Assembly (NCBI GenBank): GCA_963708545.1
Contig: CAVPUD010000141.1
Location: 1-40,495 of the forward strand
DNA length: 40,495 nucleotides
Source of the DNA: Extensimonas sp963708545
Lineage (GTDB): Bacteria; Pseudomonadota; Gammaproteobacteria; Burkholderiales; Burkholderiaceae_C
Reading direction: 5' to 3'
The notes below the pieces were generated by a model. That model ran no database searches. It saw only the letters and a program-made list of their open reading frames with translations, and was not told the DNA's origin. Each line of letters begins with the position of its first letter. Position 1 is the first letter of the stretch. The translations under genes were made by a program, and so were the position numbers. This document shows, piece by piece, positions 25,035-33,279 of this stretch.

Positions 25035-26378
25035 CAGGCTGCTGAAATACTCCCCCTCGTCACAACCCAGCAGACGTTTTGGCAAGACAATCGAGGCAAC
25101 CCAACCGACCAGACAGACGAGCCAGACATGCGCGGAGCCGACACCTTCAGCGAGAGCCTGTTCACCATGCGCCACCTCGATGACTTCGTGCCCGCCGATC
25201 ACCCCTTGCGCGTGATCCGTGTGATGGTCAACAAGGCCCTGGCGAACATGGACGGGCTGTTTGCTCAGATGTATGCGGCCGACATCAAAGGCGGGCGGCC
25301 CAGCATTGCTCCCGAAAAACTGCTGCGCGCCATGCTCATTCAGGTGCTCTACAGCGTGCGCTCGGAGCGCCAGCTCATGGAGCAGACCCAATACAACCTG
25401 TTGTTTCGCTGGTTCATCGGCTTGGCCATGGACGACGCAGTCTGGGTGCCTACTGTGTTCAGCAAGAACCGCGAGCGCCTGATTGAGCACGATACGGTCA
25501 TCGAGTTCTTCAACCAGATCGTGCAGCAAGCCCAGGAGCGGGAATTGTTGTCGGGCGAGCACTTCAGCGTGGACGGCACCTTGATCCAGGCCTGGGCAGG
25601 CCACAAGAGCTTCGTGCGCAAAGACCGCCAGGGCGATGGCGATACCGATGCGGGCAACTTCAAAGACCAAAAGCGCAGCAACGACACCCACGAATCCACC
25701 ACGGACGGGGACGCGCGGCTGTATCGCAAGGGCAAGACGGCCAGTGAGTTGCGCTTCATGGGCCACACGCTCATGGACAACCGCCACGGCCTGGTGGTCA
25801 GTGCCGTGGTCACCCGGGCGGGCGGGCATGCAGAGCGTGAAGCGGCCAAGGCCATGATCAATGATGCCCGTCAGGCACTACCAGAGGACGAGCCCATCAC
25901 CATCACGCTGGGAGCAGACAAAGGTTACGACTCCAAGGAGTTCATCGAAGCCCTGCAGGAGATGAACGTGCTGCCCCATGTGGCACAGAACAAGTCAGGA
26001 CGTCAATCTGCGGTGCCTGACAGGATCGCAGACAGCGAGGGCTACGCCATCTCGCAGCAAAAGAGAAAGCTGATCGAACAAGGCTTTGGCTGGGCCAAGA
26101 CGGTGGGGCACATGCGCCAGGTGCTGGTGCGCGGAATCAAAAAAGTGGACCAGATGTTTGTGCTGACGATGGCGGGCTACAACCTCACGCGGTTGCGCAG
26201 CTTGGGGCAAATCCGTCTGCAGGGGCAGATGTGATGGAAAAAGCGCAAGAAAACGGGTTCGGGGAGACGAAAAACGTCCATATGGGACGCTAAATTTCAA
26301 GATGCGGAAGGTTGGCGCCAGAAATACGTGAAGAGCACTGGAAGATGCGCGTGTGCGGGGGAGTATTTCAGCAGCCTG
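25035..26378 (+). mobile_element. IS5-family insertion sequence inside an integrase gene
   Basis: 1344 bp. Perfect inverted ends: 22 bp starting CAGGCTGCTGAAATACTCCC at 25035 and its complement ending at 26378. A 4-bp direct repeat ATAG lies at 25031-25034 and 26379-26382. One transposase gene. Confidence 0.93.
25128..26234 (+). CDS. IS5-family transposase
   Basis: 368 residues. The amino domain (TFSESLFTMRHLDDFVPADHPLRVIR...GRPSIAPEKLLRAMLIQVLYSVRSERQLMEQ) is the DUF772-type region. The DDE domain shows SVDGTLIQAWA, LGADKGYDSKEF and a carboxyl IEQGFGWAKTVGHMRQ with the glutamate. A short charged insert (KDRQGDGDTDAGNFKDQKRS) precedes YRKGKTASELRFMGH. Intact; encoded within 25035-26378. Confidence 0.92.
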   Translation: MRGADTFSESLFTMRHLDDFVPADHPLRVIRVMVNKALANMDGLFAQMYAADIKGGRPSIAPEKLLRAMLIQVLYSVRSERQLMEQTQYNLLFRWFIGLAMDDAVWVPTVFSKNRERLIEHDTVIEFFNQIVQQAQERELLSGEHFSVDGTLIQAWAGHKSFVRKDRQGDGDTDAGNFKDQKRSNDTHESTTDGDARLYRKGKTASELRFMGHTLMDNRHGLVVSAVVTRAGGHAEREAAKAMINDARQALPEDEPITITLGADKGYDSKEFIEALQEMNVLPHVAQNKSGRQSAVPDRIADSEGYAISQQKRKLIEQGFGWAKTVGHMRQVLVRGIKKVDQMFVLTMAGYNLTRLRSLGQIRLQGQM

Positions 26379-26771
26379 ATAGGCCTCGAATTCGGGCCGG
26401 GTGCTGTTGCGTGCCAGGGGCCGGATATCGATGTCGCCGTCTTCGTTCTCGTAGGCTTTGAGCAAGGGCAGCTCAGTGGCTTCCAGGTACTGGTTGATGC
26501 GTGTCAGTTCCTGCGCTACGCCCTTTTTTGAAACAGAGCAGTGCCGTGCGTAGTGGTCAAGTGCCTGGGCCAGGGTCGCTTGCGTGGGGCCACCCAGCAC
26601 AGGGGTGTGCTCGCAGTCGGCATTGGCCAGCTGTTCGTTGGCCCAGGCCTGAGCATCGGCGTATTTCTCGAAGGTGCGTGCCGGGCGCTTGCCGTTGGCC
26701 AGGGTCACTTGGATACGCCAGCCGTTGCGGTACTTGAAAGGGCTGGGGGTGCGGGTGGACTGCTTAGCCAT
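26379..26771 (-). pseudogene. Phage-type tyrosine integrase, 5' fragment
   Basis: Starts MAKQSTRTPSPFKYRNGWRI with GGAG 7 nt before the ATG. Residues 12-50 look like the arm-binding AP2-like domain (FKYRNGWRIQVTLANGKRPA, RTFEKYADAQAWANEQ). A core-binding SAM-like helical domain (TLAQALDHYARHCSVSKKGV) follows, and the fragment stops at the IS5 insertion after PEFEAY. The gene reads away from tRNA-Lys(CTT), the usual placement of an integrase at a tRNA-borne attachment site. Confidence 0.8.
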
Positions 26772-27084
26772 GGTGGATCTCCGCAGATGCCAGGGAGGGG
26801 AGGGTGGCCTGTGTAGCCGGCATGGCCAGAAGGGGGGTGTGATACCTACTCATTTTTCGTCATCCCCAAGTTGTGGATGACGGGTGTAGGTGCGGGTTTT
26901 AGCCTGCTGGGGCCGAACCTCGCTCGTTTGGAGCGCCGTTGCGCGAACGCTACCGCCGTGTCCGGCAGAGCTCTGCACTATCACTTGCGCTATCAAACAT
27001 CCCTTTGGGCACTGTTTGCGCCGGGAAAAACAAAGGCCTCCTGAGGGAGGCCTTTGTAAATCATGCACTTAGCACGCTTTAATT
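26772..27084. other. Intergenic stretch between integrase and tRNA-Lys
   Basis: 313 bp without a gene. It holds an inverted repeat CGTCATCC/GGATGACG (26859-26882) and the tRNA-Lys terminator. If an element attachment site survives it should be here, but no second copy of the tRNA 3' end was seen in the window. Confidence 0.5.
27030..27057 (-). terminator. Rho-independent terminator of tRNA-Lys
   Basis: ACAAAGGCCTCC (27030-27041) pairs with GGAGGCCTTTGT (27046-27057). On the minus strand the stem ends in TTTGTTTTTCCC, 28 bp beyond the tRNA 3' end. Confidence 0.85.
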
Positions 27085-27160
27085 TGGTGGGTCCTGAGTG
27101 ACTCGAACACTCGACCTACGGATTAAGAGTCCGCTGCTCTACCAACTGAGCTAAGAACCC
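27085..27160 (-). tRNA. tRNA-Lys (anticodon CTT)
   Basis: 76 nt with encoded CCA. Acceptor GGGTTCT pairs with AGGACCC (one T-G wobble); D arm GCTC...GAGC; anticodon loop CTCTTAA gives CTT; T arm GAGTGTTCGAGTCACTC. A TATAAT box lies about 30 bp upstream (27189-27194 on the plus strand as ATTATA). Confidence 0.96.
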
Positions 27161-27249
27161 GATCTCTGCTGTGGCAGCAGAACTAAAAATTATACGTTAA
27201 ATCACCTTATTTTTTTGGCAAATTGGGGGCGCGTATGACGGCATTTTTG

Positions 27250-28260
27250 CTACGCGCCAAAAAAACCACGGTACCAATCCACAAAGCGCCGCACACCTTC
27301 TTTCACGCTGGTCGCCGGAGCAAAGTTTACCCACGCCTGCAGCGCCCGAGTGTCCGCGGCGGTGCTTTGCATGTCGCCCGGCTGGCGCGGCAGCATGCGT
27401 TTTTTTGCGGAGGTGCCTAAGGCTGCTTCGAGCGCTGCGATGTAGTCCAGCAAGACCGTGGGTGTGCTGTTGCCGATGTTGAAGATGCGGTAGGGCGCGG
27501 AGCTGGTGGCGGGATTCGGGTGCAGCGGGTCGAAGTGCGCATCAGGAGTGGCAGGCTTGTCGAGTACGCGCAGCACGCCCTCGACGATGTCGTCGATGTA
27601 GGTGAAATCGCGCACCAGTTGGCCATTGCCATAGACGTCTATGGTTTCGCCCGCGAGCATGGCGCGGGTGAACTTGAACAAGGCCATGTCTGGCCGGCCC
27701 CAGGGGCCATACACGGTGAAAAAGCGCAGTCCGGTCATGGGGATGCCGTAGAGGTGTGCATACGTGTGCGCCATGAGCTCGTTGGCTTTTTTGGTCGCGG
27801 CGTAGTAGCTGATCGGATGGTCCACCGCGTCGCTTTCGGCATACGGCATCTTGGTGTTGCTGCCATAGACGCTGGAGCTGCTGGCATAGACCAAATGTTC
27901 CACTTGGTGTTTGCGGCAGCATTGTAGGAGGTTGGCAAAGCCGAGCAGGTTGGCGTCGGTGTAGTCGTCCGGGTGCTCGATCGAGTAGCGCACCCCCGCC
28001 TGGGCAGCCAGGTGCAGGACACGCTGCGGACGCACCTCGTCGAACAGTGCAGCCAGCCCCTGGCGGTCGACCAAGTCCAGCCTGACGAAGCGAAAGCCCT
28101 GATAGGGCTGCAGCTGCGCAAGGCGGGCCTGCTTGAGCGCCACGTCGTAGTAACTGTTGAGGTTGTCCAGCCCGACGACTGGGCAACCGCGTTCGAGCAG
28201 GCGCAGCGCGCAGTGCATACCGATGAAGCCGGCGCTACCGGTGACGAGAACAGGGTTCAT
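27250..28260 (-). CDS. NAD-dependent UDP-glucuronate 4-epimerase-like sugar epimerase
   Basis: 336 residues. Extended short-chain dehydrogenase: Rossmann motif TGSAGFIGMH near residue 7, DNLNSYYDVALK (UDP-glucuronate 4-epimerase-like), active site SSSSVYG with YYAATKKANE (YxxxK), and RFFTVYGPWGRPDMA. It would convert UDP-glucuronate to UDP-galacturonate or a similar pair, feeding surface polysaccharide synthesis. The start ATG at 28260 overlaps the stop of the upstream glycosyltransferase as ATGA. dTDP-glucose dehydratase is a less likely alternative. Confidence 0.88.
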   Translation of the reverse strand: MNPVLVTGSAGFIGMHCALRLLERGCPVVGLDNLNSYYDVALKQARLAQLQPYQGFRFVRLDLVDRQGLAALFDEVRPQRVLHLAAQAGVRYSIEHPDDYTDANLLGFANLLQCCRKHQVEHLVYASSSSVYGSNTKMPYAESDAVDHPISYYAATKKANELMAHTYAHLYGIPMTGLRFFTVYGPWGRPDMALFKFTRAMLAGETIDVYGNGQLVRDFTYIDDIVEGVLRVLDKPATPDAHFDPLHPNPATSSAPYRIFNIGNSTPTVLLDYIAALEAALGTSAKKRMLPRQPGDMQSTAADTRALQAWVNFAPATSVKEGVRRFVDWYRGFFGA

Positions 28261-29810
28261 GGCGCGATCGGGGCCGGCAGCCACGCGTATTCATAACGTA
28301 TGGGCGGCGTGTTGCGGGGCATTTTGTCCAAGGGAAGATCGAGGGCATGCACCGGTGCGGCCGGCAGTACGGCAAAAACGCCATCCCACCAATTCACGGG
28401 CGCGCGGTCGCGGCGCGCCACGAACAGTAGGCCCACGCCCGCCGCACGAGCGCGCTCGCGCGCCGCGCGGATGCAGTCTGCCTGAGAATGGCCGGGGCCA
28501 GCGCATGCGAGCGCAAAGCCTTGCGGGAAGCGCGAATGCAACATGGCCGCGATCATGTGGTCGGAGCCGACGATGATGCCGCGGCCATCGTAACCGGCGC
28601 GCGTGAGGAGCTCTGCGAGTTGGGGCAAGGGGTGGTTGAGTTCGTCCGCGTCGCCGCGCCAGCCGGCGATCCAGGGGCGTGCCGCGGCCAGCACCAGAAA
28701 CAACAGCGCCACCCCCACTACGGCGGTGGTGTAGCCGCGGCCGGCAGCGGGCTCGAGCAGCGCCGGGCGCCAGACATACAGGGCCAACGGGGCGATCGAC
28801 AGCAGCGGCAGCACCCATCGCTGCTTGAAATGGCTCACGCCGCCTGCCAGCACCATGCCCAAGAGGGCCAAGCACACGATGAGCAGATAGCGACCAAGCA
28901 ACGGCCAGGCCCAAGCACGCCAGGGCGGTGTGCTGTGGGCGGGGGAGCTGGTGGGGGGGCGTCCAGGGTTTGCGCGCCACAACCGGCCGCGGTAGCTCAG
29001 CAGCAGCACCAGCAGCCACAGGCCCAGCGTCGAGAGCACCGCCAGTGCCAGACTGCCCAAGCCTTGCAGCCACGTTCTTTGCGCCGAGATGTCCATCTTC
29101 TGCAGTGTTTCCGCGGTGGCCTGGTGCCAGTGCGAGAGCAGCCAATACCCGTGGGGCGCGAAGATCAGCAGCCCGACGAGTGGCGCCCACCACCATCCGT
29201 GGGCCAGCACGGCGCGCCGTGCCTGCGGCACGGTCAGGGCTGCAAGCAGCAAGGCGGCGATGAACAGCGCGAAGTTGTATTTGGTCAGCAGCCCTAAGCC
29301 GCAGAACAGCCCGAGCCACAAAAAATTGCCAGGCTGCGGCGCACGGATCTGGCGCAGCACCGCCCACCAGGCGCCAAAACCCATGGCCGTGACCAGCACG
29401 CTGTGCGTCTGGTCACGCAGCGCGTGCCAGCCGAACGGCAGCATCAGCACCAGCGCCCCGGCGACGCGCCAGGCACCCGGCGGCTTGAGCAGGGTGCGCG
29501 CCGCGTGCCAGGCCAGCACGTAGCTCAGGGCGATCAGCACTTGTTTGACGAGCGCCAGCGCGAGCACACTCGGCCCCAGCAGTTGGCACACGGCCCATTG
29601 CATCCAGGTGTAGAGCGGCGGTTGCGGCCCATAACCCAAGGCAAACTGCTGCGCCCACAGAATCTGCTCCGATTCGTCCCACTTCATGCCCGGTGAAATC
29701 GCCACGCGGGAGACTACGTGCGCCACGGTCAGCAGCACGAGCCAGACGAACGGATGCTCGTACAGGCAGGCTTGCCAGTCTCGGGAGGACGGTGTTTGCG
29801 CGGACGTCAT
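28257..29810 (-). CDS. GT39/ArnT-like polytopic membrane glycosyltransferase
   Basis: 517 residues. About ten transmembrane helices between residues 20 and 410 and a soluble carboxyl end of about 120 residues. The first periplasmic loop holds the acidic motif SPGMKWDESEQILW, with the Asp/Glu expected for dolichyl-phosphate-mannose-type (PMT_2) transferases, then QPPLYTWMQ. Such enzymes move a sugar from a polyprenyl-phosphate donor to lipid A, glycan or protein outside the membrane. The divergent GtrB-like gene could make that donor. The start at 29810 (MTSAQTPSSRDW) is a choice; MPAWRTVQT at 29868 is possible. The frame stays open far upstream opposite the GT2 gene, which is only a shadow. 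Confidence 0.85.
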   Translation of the reverse strand: MTSAQTPSSRDWQACLYEHPFVWLVLLTVAHVVSRVAISPGMKWDESEQILWAQQFALGYGPQPPLYTWMQWAVCQLLGPSVLALALVKQVLIALSYVLAWHAARTLLKPPGAWRVAGALVLMLPFGWHALRDQTHSVLVTAMGFGAWWAVLRQIRAPQPGNFLWLGLFCGLGLLTKYNFALFIAALLLAALTVPQARRAVLAHGWWWAPLVGLLIFAPHGYWLLSHWHQATAETLQKMDISAQRTWLQGLGSLALAVLSTLGLWLLVLLLSYRGRLWRANPGRPPTSSPAHSTPPWRAWAWPLLGRYLLIVCLALLGMVLAGGVSHFKQRWVLPLLSIAPLALYVWRPALLEPAAGRGYTTAVVGVALLFLVLAAARPWIAGWRGDADELNHPLPQLAELLTRAGYDGRGIIVGSDHMIAAMLHSRFPQGFALACAGPGHSQADCIRAARERARAAGVGLLFVARRDRAPVNWWDGVFAVLPAAPVHALDLPLDKMPRNTPPIRYEYAWLPAPIAP

Positions 29811-29948
29811 GGAGAAAGGCTGCAGGCGTCGGCAAACAGGTGTTTGCACGGTGCGCCAGGCAGGCATTAGGGGGATGGGGTTGCCGCTGCAAGGACGCAG
29901 CGGTGAGGCAACGGGGTAGTATAGGCGGCTGCCGTTTACCTTTGGAAC

Positions 29949-30995
29949 ATGCTCCCAGTGACTGCGCCCGATCCCGACGTCTCCATCGTCGTTCCCATTT
30001 ACAACGAATTCGACAATTTGCCCGAGCTGGTGGAGCGCATCGACGCCGCCATGCGCACGCAGCCGCTCAGCTACGAGCTGATCGCGGTGGACGATGGCTC
30101 GACCGACGGCAGCGGCGAGCGCCTGCGCGAGCTCGCCGCGACCCGCCCATGGCTGCGAGCCGTGTGCTTGGTGCGCAACTATGGCCAGTCGAGCGCATTG
30201 CAGGCGGGCTTCGACCGCGTGCGCGGCCGCTACGTCGTGACCCTGGACGCAGACCTGCAAAACGAACCCGGCGACATCCCGCTGCTGCTCGCGCGGCTCG
30301 AGGCCGACCCCACGGTGGACATGATTTCCGGCTGGCGCAAGAACCGCCAGGACAAAGCCTTGTCGCGGCGCCTGCCTTCGGTGCTGGCCAACCGGCTGAT
30401 CTCGCGCGCGACCAACGTGCAGCTGCATGACTATGGCTGCGCCCTCAAAGCCTACCGCCGGCCCATCATCGACCGCATCCGGCTCTATGGCGAGTTGCAC
30501 CGCTTCATTCCCTCGCTGGCGCGTGACGCGGGCGCGCGCATCGCGGAAGTGCCTGTGCGCCACCACGCGCGCACGCGCGGTGTTTCCAAGTACGGGATCG
30601 ACCGCACGTTTCGCGTCATCCTTGACCTGATCTTCATGGTGTTTTTCATGCGTTTTCGTCAGCGCCCGCTGCACGCTTTCGGCGGCCTGGGCCTGTGGCT
30701 GGCCACGCCTGGCATGCTGATCCTGGCCTGGCTGCTGGTGCAAAAGCTCCTGGGCGCGGACATCGGCGGGCGGCCTCTGCTGCTCGCGGGTGTGCTGCTG
30801 GTGCTCATGGGCATGCAGTTCATTGCCGTGGGTCTCGTGGGTGAGCTGCTCACGCGCATCTATTACGAGTCGGGAGGCGGGCAGCAATATCATGCCCATG
30901 AGTACGGGGCCTGCGCAGAATCGCAAACGCCGCAAGGTGCCGGCGGTAAAGCCCCGGCACCGCAACCGGCGGTGCACGCGGTAACCTCGAAGTGA
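29949..30995 (+). CDS. GT2 family polyprenyl-phosphate glycosyltransferase (GtrB/DPM1-like)
   Basis: 348 residues. GT-A fold: SIVVPIYNEFDNLPELVERI, VDDGSTDGS, VTLDADLQNEPGDIP (DXD-type) and RHHARTRGVSKYG. Two transmembrane helices follow near 240-260 and 275-305, as in GtrB. It should move a sugar from a nucleotide donor to undecaprenyl phosphate on the inner face. The carboxyl tail is Gln/Pro/Ala-rich. The gene overlaps the next one as GTGA and is divergent from the GT39-like gene. Confidence 0.9.
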   Translation: MLPVTAPDPDVSIVVPIYNEFDNLPELVERIDAAMRTQPLSYELIAVDDGSTDGSGERLRELAATRPWLRAVCLVRNYGQSSALQAGFDRVRGRYVVTLDADLQNEPGDIPLLLARLEADPTVDMISGWRKNRQDKALSRRLPSVLANRLISRATNVQLHDYGCALKAYRRPIIDRIRLYGELHRFIPSLARDAGARIAEVPVRHHARTRGVSKYGIDRTFRVILDLIFMVFFMRFRQRPLHAFGGLGLWLATPGMLILAWLLVQKLLGADIGGRPLLLAGVLLVLMGMQFIAVGLVGELLTRIYYESGGGQQYHAHEYGACAESQTPQGAGGKAPAPQPAVHAVTSK

Positions 30996-31960
30996 ACCGT
31001 TCACGCAAAGCCTGGCTCAAGGGCCTGGTCGGCCTCGCGCTGCTTGCAGCAGTGGCCTATCTGGCGGACCCTGCGGCCTTGCTGCTGCGGCTGCGCGAGG
31101 CGGATGGGCGTTGGCTGTTGCTCGGCCTTGTGGCGGCGTTCGCCTCGAACGTTATCTCCGCCTGGCGCTGGCACGCGCTGGCGCAGTGGCTGGGTCTGCC
31201 CATGCGCTGGATGGACGCGCTGCGCTGGTATTTTCAGGCCATAGGATTGAACGCGCTGCTGCCTGGCGCCGTGGTCGGTGGCGACGTTTATCGTGCGGTG
31301 GCGGCTTTCGGCATGCTGCAAGCGCCCGCGGCGCCCATGCCGGAGGCCAAAGTCGTTGCATCCTTGTCGGTGCTGCTCGATCGCCTGAGCGGCGTGTGGA
31401 TGCTGTGCGCGCTCGGCGCCCTGGGCGCGGCGGCTTCGGCGCCTGCCTTGGCGCCGGTGCTGCATGTCCGCCCGTTTTTTGTTCTGGTGGTGGCCGTTTT
31501 GGGAGCGTTGCTTTTGCTTGCATTCCCGTGGGTGCTGCTGCTGTGGCTGCGCGCCAAGCGGACCAACACCACCTCTGCCTGGCTGGCGCCACTGACGCAA
31601 GCCGCGGCACGCTCCGACGCGGGGCGCCAATGGCTGCTGCAAGCGCTGTCGTCGGGCATGGTGCAGGTTCTGTCCGCAACCGCGCTGGCTTTGGGTGGCC
31701 TGGCTTTGGACGTGCACTTGCCCGCCTCGGCCTGGACCTTTGCCATGGCGCCGATATTTCTGCTCGCAGCCCTTCCTGTCAGCATAGGCGGGTGGGGTAC
31801 GCGCGAGGCCGCGAGCATCGCAACGCTGGCTCCTTTTGGCGTGCCCGCGGCGGCCGCGATGGGCGTGGCCCTAGTTTACGGAGGGTATGCGCTCGTGCAA
31901 GGCGCCGTGGGCGCCTTGGCTTTCGGCATGCCAGGGCGCAGTGCGCGGCAGCGCGGATGA
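30992..31960 (+). CDS. AglD/LPG-synthase-like (UPF0104) integral membrane protein
   Basis: 322 residues, GTG start coupled to the GT2 gene by a GTGA overlap. Six to eight hydrophobic segments. Family landmarks are ASNVISAWRWHALAQWLGLP, YFQAIGLNALLPGAVVGGDVYRA, SVLLDRLSGVWML and the carboxyl FLLAALPVSIGGWGTREAAS, matching the MprF transmembrane-region family. In surface-glycan loci such proteins are thought to help lipid-linked sugars across the membrane. No soluble lysyl-transferase domain is attached. The function is inferred from context only. Confidence 0.82.
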   Translation: MNRSRKAWLKGLVGLALLAAVAYLADPAALLLRLREADGRWLLLGLVAAFASNVISAWRWHALAQWLGLPMRWMDALRWYFQAIGLNALLPGAVVGGDVYRAVAAFGMLQAPAAPMPEAKVVASLSVLLDRLSGVWMLCALGALGAAASAPALAPVLHVRPFFVLVVAVLGALLLLAFPWVLLLWLRAKRTNTTSAWLAPLTQAAARSDAGRQWLLQALSSGMVQVLSATALALGGLALDVHLPASAWTFAMAPIFLLAALPVSIGGWGTREAASIATLAPFGVPAAAAMGVALVYGGYALVQGAVGALAFGMPGRSARQRG

Positions 31961-32094
31961 GGGGTTACGCTGCAGCGCAAGCAGCGGTGCCGCCGCTACT
32001 ATGCAGAATTTTGAAACAAAAAATTCTTAGAACCTATCCGAAAAACCGTGATCTAATATCCTGTTCATGACGCAAAAGTGGCAGGAGAAGCGCT

Positions 32095-32517
32095 ATGAGT
32101 GGAGTACGCAAGCCCTACGTCTTGAGCGATGCGCTGTGGGAGAAGATCGAGCCTTTGATTCCGAAGCGTGAGAACACACACCCTTTTGGCGGAGGCAGGC
32201 CGAGGAGACCAGATCGGCAGTGCATGGAGGCGATCCTGTTCGTGCTCAGCACCGGGTGTCAATGGAAGGCGCTCGATGCCACGGGCTTGTGCCCGGGCTC
32301 GACAGCGCACGACCGGTTTCAGGAATGGGTCAAGGCGGGGGTGTTTCGACGCATTTGGGAAGCGGGCCTGGCGCACTACGACGAGTTGAAAGGCATCGAC
32401 TGGGAATGGCTGTGTGCCGATGGCTCCCAGGGCAAAGCCCCGCTGGGTGGGGAAAAAAAGCGGGCCCAATCCGACCGATCGCGGCAAACGAGGCGTCAAG
32501 CGCAGTGTGCTGTGTGA
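32095..32517 (+). CDS. IS427-group transposase, first frame
   Basis: 140 codons. MSGVRKPYVLSDALWEKIEP with GGGRPRRPDRQCMEAILFVL and CQWKAL is the usual amino domain; WEWLCADGSQGKAPLGGEKK carries the first catalytic Asp. After the run GGGGAAAAAAAGCGG (about 32452-32463) the frame loses similarity, while the other frame (32414-32920) takes up GPNPTDRGKRGVKRS, so a ribosomal frameshift on the A7 run is likely needed. Confidence 0.85.
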   Translation: MSGVRKPYVLSDALWEKIEPLIPKRENTHPFGGGRPRRPDRQCMEAILFVLSTGCQWKALDATGLCPGSTAHDRFQEWVKAGVFRRIWEAGLAHYDELKGIDWEWLCADGSQGKAPLGGEKKRAQSDRSRQTRRQAQCAV

Positions 32518-32920
32518 CGGCGCCGGGGTGGTGCTGGGGATGGTCATCGAAGGAGCCAATCGTCCTGACCTCGAATTATTGCCCAAGACCTTGGAGTGCA
32601 TTCCCGACTCGTGCCAGCAGCGCAAGCGCTTCAGACAGCCCTCGCACCTGTGCCTGGACAAGGGCTACGACAGCCAGGCACTGCGTCAGTGGCTGCGCCA
32701 GCAAGGGTTCATTACGCATATCCCGCGCCGAGGGCAAAAACCCGAGCCCAAGCCTGACGGGGCAAAGGCGCGGCGTTGGGTCGTCGAACGGACGCATTCC
32801 TGGCTCAATCGCTACCGGCGCTTGCTCGTTCGCTGGGAGAAAAAGGCGGCCAACTACGAGGCCATGCTCCATCTTGCTGCAGGCATCAGCGCGTTTCAAC
32901 AAGCAGGATTATTCGGATAG
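32414..32920 (+). CDS. IS427-group transposase, second frame
   Basis: Carries the rest of the DDE domain: GPNPTDRGKRGVKRSVLCDG, HLCLDKGYDS, ARRWVVERTHSWLNRYRRLL and the closing YEAMLHLAAGISAFQQAG. Residues before GPNPTD are out-of-frame text, so the functional product should be the fusion with the 32095 frame made at the A7 run. Confidence 0.8.
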   Translation: MPMAPRAKPRWVGKKSGPNPTDRGKRGVKRSVLCDGAGVVLGMVIEGANRPDLELLPKTLECIPDSCQQRKRFRQPSHLCLDKGYDSQALRQWLRQQGFITHIPRRGQKPEPKPDGAKARRWVVERTHSWLNRYRRLLVRWEKKAANYEAMLHLAAGISAFQQAGLFG

Positions 32921-32976
32921 GCTCTAAGGGACATCCTGCAACACCCCATCAAAAGTTTGGCAGGTGTAAGCAAAAG

Positions 32977-33279
32977 ATGGCATCCTCTGAACCCATGAAA
33001 CAAGCCAACCTCGAGCTGAATCTCACGGTGCGTAAGACGCGCAAGCAAGTGTTCCTCGAACAGATGGACAAGGTAGTGCCGTGGGATGAGCTGGAGCAGC
33101 TGATTGCGCCCTACTACAGCGAAGGCATCAAGGGACGCCCACCCTTTGCGCTGCAGACCATGCTGCGCATCCACTTCATGCAGCAATGGTTCAATCTGGG
33201 CGACTAGGCGATGGAAGAGGCGTTCTTGGACACACCGCTGTACCGCGAGTTCGCGCAACTGCCAGCCTCTGGGCGCCTA
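32977..33279 (+). pseudogene. IS5-family transposase remnant
   Basis: Amino part only: LNLTVRKTRKQVFLEQMDKV, VPWDELEQLIAPYYSEGIKG, RPPFALQTMLRIHFMQQWFN, then a TAG at 33205-33207 where a sense codon is expected (NLGD-stop-AMEEAFLDTPLYREFAQLPASG). It stops at the IS630 insertion at 33280. The sequence on the far side of IS630 (34527 onward) does not continue it, so it was truncated before or during that insertion. Confidence 0.82.

Larger units (their letters stand above)
32030..32924 (+). mobile_element. IS5-family (IS427-group-like) insertion sequence
   Basis: 895 bp. Ends GAACCTATCCGAA (from 32030) and TTCGGATAGGCTC (to 32924) are near-perfect inverted repeats. TA flanks both sides (32028-32029, 32925-32926). 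Two overlapping transposase frames are joined by an A7 run. Confidence 0.88.

Noticed and set aside
29949..31004. Amino extension of the GT39-like gene on the minus strand
   Set aside because: It is antisense to the GT2 glycosyltransferase, with no membrane or transferase pattern; the real gene begins near 29810.
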